Assembly: GCA_945890905.1 (NCBI GenBank)
Contig: CAMDDI010000054.1
Coordinates: 1 to 15,796 of the forward strand
Source: Bacteriovorax stolpii
Lineage (GTDB): Bacteria > Bdellovibrionota > Bacteriovoracia > Bacteriovoracales > Bacteriovoracaceae
Reading direction: 5' to 3'
Length of the DNA stretch: 15,796 nucleotides
Under the pieces are notes generated by a model that ran no database searches, was not told where the DNA came from, and saw nothing but the letters and a program-made list of their open reading frames with translations. This document shows positions 13,911 to 15,796 of this stretch, one piece after another (within the stretch, counting starts at the first letter, position 1; the number at the start of each line of letters is the position of its first letter). The position numbers and the translations under genes are program-made.

Positions 13911-14029
13911 GTACTACCGCTTAAAAAATTAAGCTCTATGGTGCAAGGTGAAATCCGACAATTGTTATTTGCAAAAATTCATTGGACCTTTAGGTCACAT
14001 CAGATGGCCAATGATGATAAGTACAAAGA

Positions 14030-14755
14030 ATGAAAACACTCCTACTTTTTAGTTTCTTTATCATGGGTTGTCAGAAAGAGATCTTCAATCCCACTAAAGG
14101 AAACATTGTAGAGGCAGTTTATGGACTAGGTATCGTAAGATCAGAAAACACCTATCATGCGACAGCTGCCATCGTAAATTCCGTAGAAAAATTTTATGTC
14201 ACTGAAGGGCAAGATGTTAAAGAAGGGGAAGCACTTTTTATTACTGATCAAGGCTCCGTTTACAAAGCTCCCTTTGATGGCAAGGTCACTGACATCCCTG
14301 TAACGATCAGCGAGAACCTATTCCCACAATCTTTGATCCTATCCCTTATTGATTTAAAAAATATCTATTTAGAAGTCTCTCTTGAGCAACAGGCAGCAAT
14401 GCGATTAAGAAAGGGTGTTAAAGCAGAAGTCACTTTTGAGTTTTTCCGAAATAACAAAATTTATGGAAAGATCTCCACCATCTACCCACAAAACGACCAA
14501 TTTGTCGCCAAAGTTCTCCTGGAGAAATGGCCCATCGGTATACTTCCGGGCATGTCTGCCGATGTAGCTTTCGAGGTTGCTAGAAAGTCCAATGTAACTC
14601 TGATTCCTACCAAGGCCATAGCAAACGGTCACATAGTGGTTAAAAGGAATCATAAAAAGCACAAGCTTAAAGTTGGGATCGGTATAGCTGATGAAGAGAA
14701 AACAGAAATTCTCTCACCTGAACTTTCAACCTCAGATGAGATAACAATCCCATGA
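14030..14755 (+). CDS. Membrane-fusion (periplasmic adaptor) lipoprotein, unusually short
   Basis: A 241-residue lipoprotein of the HlyD/MacA-like adaptor type that would connect an inner-membrane ABC permease to later export steps. SPII signal MKTLLLFSFFIMGC gives lipidated Cys14. Residues about 45-90 form a lipoyl-type hairpin (VEKFYVTEGQDVKEGEALFI, then KAPFDGKVTDI), followed by a beta-barrel domain with GILPGMSADVAFEV (170-183) and a membrane-proximal end (LIPTKAIANGHIVVKR). The two halves of the lipoyl domain are joined by only a few residues, so the alpha-helical coiled-coil that meets TolC in MacA is missing. The ATG is backed by a weak AAAGA. The stop overlaps the permease start (ATGA), so both proteins are made together. 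Confidence 0.82.
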   Translation: MKTLLLFSFFIMGCQKEIFNPTKGNIVEAVYGLGIVRSENTYHATAAIVNSVEKFYVTEGQDVKEGEALFITDQGSVYKAPFDGKVTDIPVTISENLFPQSLILSLIDLKNIYLEVSLEQQAAMRLRKGVKAEVTFEFFRNNKIYGKISTIYPQNDQFVAKVLLEKWPIGILPGMSADVAFEVARKSNVTLIPTKAIANGHIVVKRNHKKHKLKVGIGIADEEKTEILSPELSTSDEITIP

Positions 14756-15796
14756 TGTTTTTAAGCATCCGTCAACTAATGGCCAGAAAAAAGCAAAGTC
14801 TGTTGATCCTGTTGGGAATTACGATTGGAACAGCAGCTTATGTGTCCATATCCGGCATGATGCTAGGATTTCAGTCTTACATGATGGAGCAACTAGTAAA
14901 CAATGAGTCCCACATTAGAATTTCTGCTCGAGAGGAGATTCTCACTGCAAAAGACATGGCCTCTTATCCAGAAGCAGCTCATGTGTTTTGGCAAATCGCT
15001 CCTTCAGGAAGAAAAGATTCCACACGAATAGAATATCCTCTCGGATGGTTTCGAAAAATGGACGCTGACAAAGATGTTGCGGCCTATTCTCCACAAGTTA
15101 TAGCTCAAGTTATTTTCACTCATAACAAAATAACAAAAGTCGGAAGAGTCATAGGATCGCAATATGATAGGCAGTTAAAAGTCACCAACATAGAAAATTA
15201 CATGAAGTCTGGAAGCTTCAAGGACATGGGACATTCAGGTAATCGACTAATCATAGGAACAAAACTGATGGAGCTTTTAGGCACCCGGCTTCAGGAAACC
15301 ATCTTTGTTTCTACTGGTAGCGAATTACCTCAGAATTTCAAAGTTGTTGGTAGTTTTGAGACAGGTATCAAATCTATCGATGAGGGAACCTCATTTATTT
15401 CGTTAACTGACGGTCAAAAGCTCAGGGGTACACCGAGTGAGATCACTGATATTGCAGTAAAACTTTTTGATCCCGATCTCGCCAGCGATAAGGCAAGTTC
15501 CTGGAAGAAAAGCTCCAAAGATAAGATTCTTTCTTGGCAAGAATCTTCGGCTGCAATTCTTTCGGTTTTTAAAACTCAAGATATAGTTCGAAATTCAATG
15601 ACCATATCTATTATTCTGGTTGCGGGATTTGGGATCTATAACATTTTAAGTATTCTCGTAAATCAAAAGCAGCGAGATGTAGCTATTCTTAGATCAATGG
15701 GTTTCTCACCCAAGGATATCGTCCGGCTATTTTTAAATCAAGGTATGCTATTAGGGATACTGGGCGGTGCTATCGGCCTTTTACTGGGATTCATTA
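14752..15796 (+). CDS. ABC transporter permease, LolC/E (FtsX/MacB) type, cut by right edge
   Basis: Inner-membrane permease; 348 residues are visible. TM1 (about 17-40, SLLILLGITIGTAAYVSISG) is followed by a periplasmic domain of roughly 240 residues that opens with the HIRIS strand seen in LolC/E and MacB, then TM2 (about 283-303), the cytoplasmic coupling segment QKQRDVAILRSMGFSPKDIV, and the start of TM3 (NQGMLLGILGGAIGLLLG). This is the FtsX fold of lipoprotein-releasing and MacB-type permeases. The ATG at 14752 overlaps the adaptor stop; the next codon is also ATG. An ATPase gene (LolD/MacB-like) is expected downstream. With an adaptor partner, the likely role is export or extraction of a periplasm-facing substrate. 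Confidence 0.88.
   Translation, partial: MMFLSIRQLMARKKQSLLILLGITIGTAAYVSISGMMLGFQSYMMEQLVNNESHIRISAREEILTAKDMASYPEAAHVFWQIAPSGRKDSTRIEYPLGWFRKMDADKDVAAYSPQVIAQVIFTHNKITKVGRVIGSQYDRQLKVTNIENYMKSGSFKDMGHSGNRLIIGTKLMELLGTRLQETIFVSTGSELPQNFKVVGSFETGIKSIDEGTSFISLTDGQKLRGTPSEITDIAVKLFDPDLASDKASSWKKSSKDKILSWQESSAAILSVFKTQDIVRNSMTISIILVAGFGIYNILSILVNQKQRDVAILRSMGFSPKDIVRLFLNQGMLLGILGGAIGLLLGFI

Larger units (their letters stand above)
13537..14029. other. 493-bp region without a conventional gene
   Basis: Contains the 21-residue small ORF, the possible frameshifted remnant, an inverted repeat pair GGCGAC (13738-13743)/GTCGCC (13817-13822), tandem TTCACTAG-TTCACTGA near 13871, and a 14-bp palindrome at 13897-13910. 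The last 120 bp upstream of the export operon should carry its promoter, but I see no convincing -35/-10 pair. A GACC-TTTA-GGTC hairpin framed by ATTGG/CCAAT lies just before the adaptor gene. Confidence 0.6.

Overview
The window looks like chromosome from a Gram-negative bacterium of moderate to low GC. The mix suggests the Bdellovibrionota, possibly the Bacteriovorax/Peredibacter side: an accA-yicC-gmk-rel cluster, several lipoproteins with SPII signals, a FliL-like membrane protein, a sigma-54 activator and unclassified envelope proteins. That placement is an inference from gene content and general feel; no marker gene here was compared with a database.

Layout. (1) 1-3929, minus strand: a probable BamE-like lipoprotein, then accA, yicC, gmk and a (p)ppGpp synthetase/hydrolase that runs off the left edge. 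The last four are separated by exactly 2 nt at each junction, so they form one operon joining fatty-acid synthesis, GMP phosphorylation, RNA turnover and the stringent response. (2) 4081-6212: a FliL-like single-pass membrane protein on plus, convergent with overlapping stop codons to a sigma-54 enhancer-binding regulator on minus. (3) 6296-10596, plus strand: engB, a PlsC-type acyltransferase translationally coupled to an atypical SDR, a small multi-pass membrane protein, and a large lipoprotein of unknown function closed by a strong terminator. (4) 10674-10803: a tRNA-Leu(CAA) with its own clear promoter. (5) 10844-12153, minus: a coupled pair, a YceI-like exported protein and a probable outer-membrane beta-barrel.

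(6) 12.2-14.0 kb is the accessory part. It holds an orphan IS orfA-like helix-turn-helix gene with a strong hairpin in its leader, a Phd/YefM-ParE/RelE toxin-antitoxin pair with a textbook palindromic operator, an XRE regulator, a 21-codon hydrophobic ORF with a perfect ribosome binding site, and a probable frameshifted gene remnant. A 14-bp perfect palindrome also lies here. (7) 14030-end, plus: a very short membrane-fusion lipoprotein coupled by ATGA overlap to a LolC/E (FtsX-type) ABC permease that runs off the right edge. This is probably an envelope export or lipoprotein-handling system whose ATPase lies outside the window.

The most interesting points are the 12.2-14.0 kb island (toxin-antitoxin operator geometry, tiny ORF, palindrome), the acyltransferase/SDR pair lacking the usual SDR catalytic residues, the lipoprotein with a helix-hairpin-helix-like segment, and the adaptor that lacks the usual coiled-coil hairpin. 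None of these by itself proves a new system.
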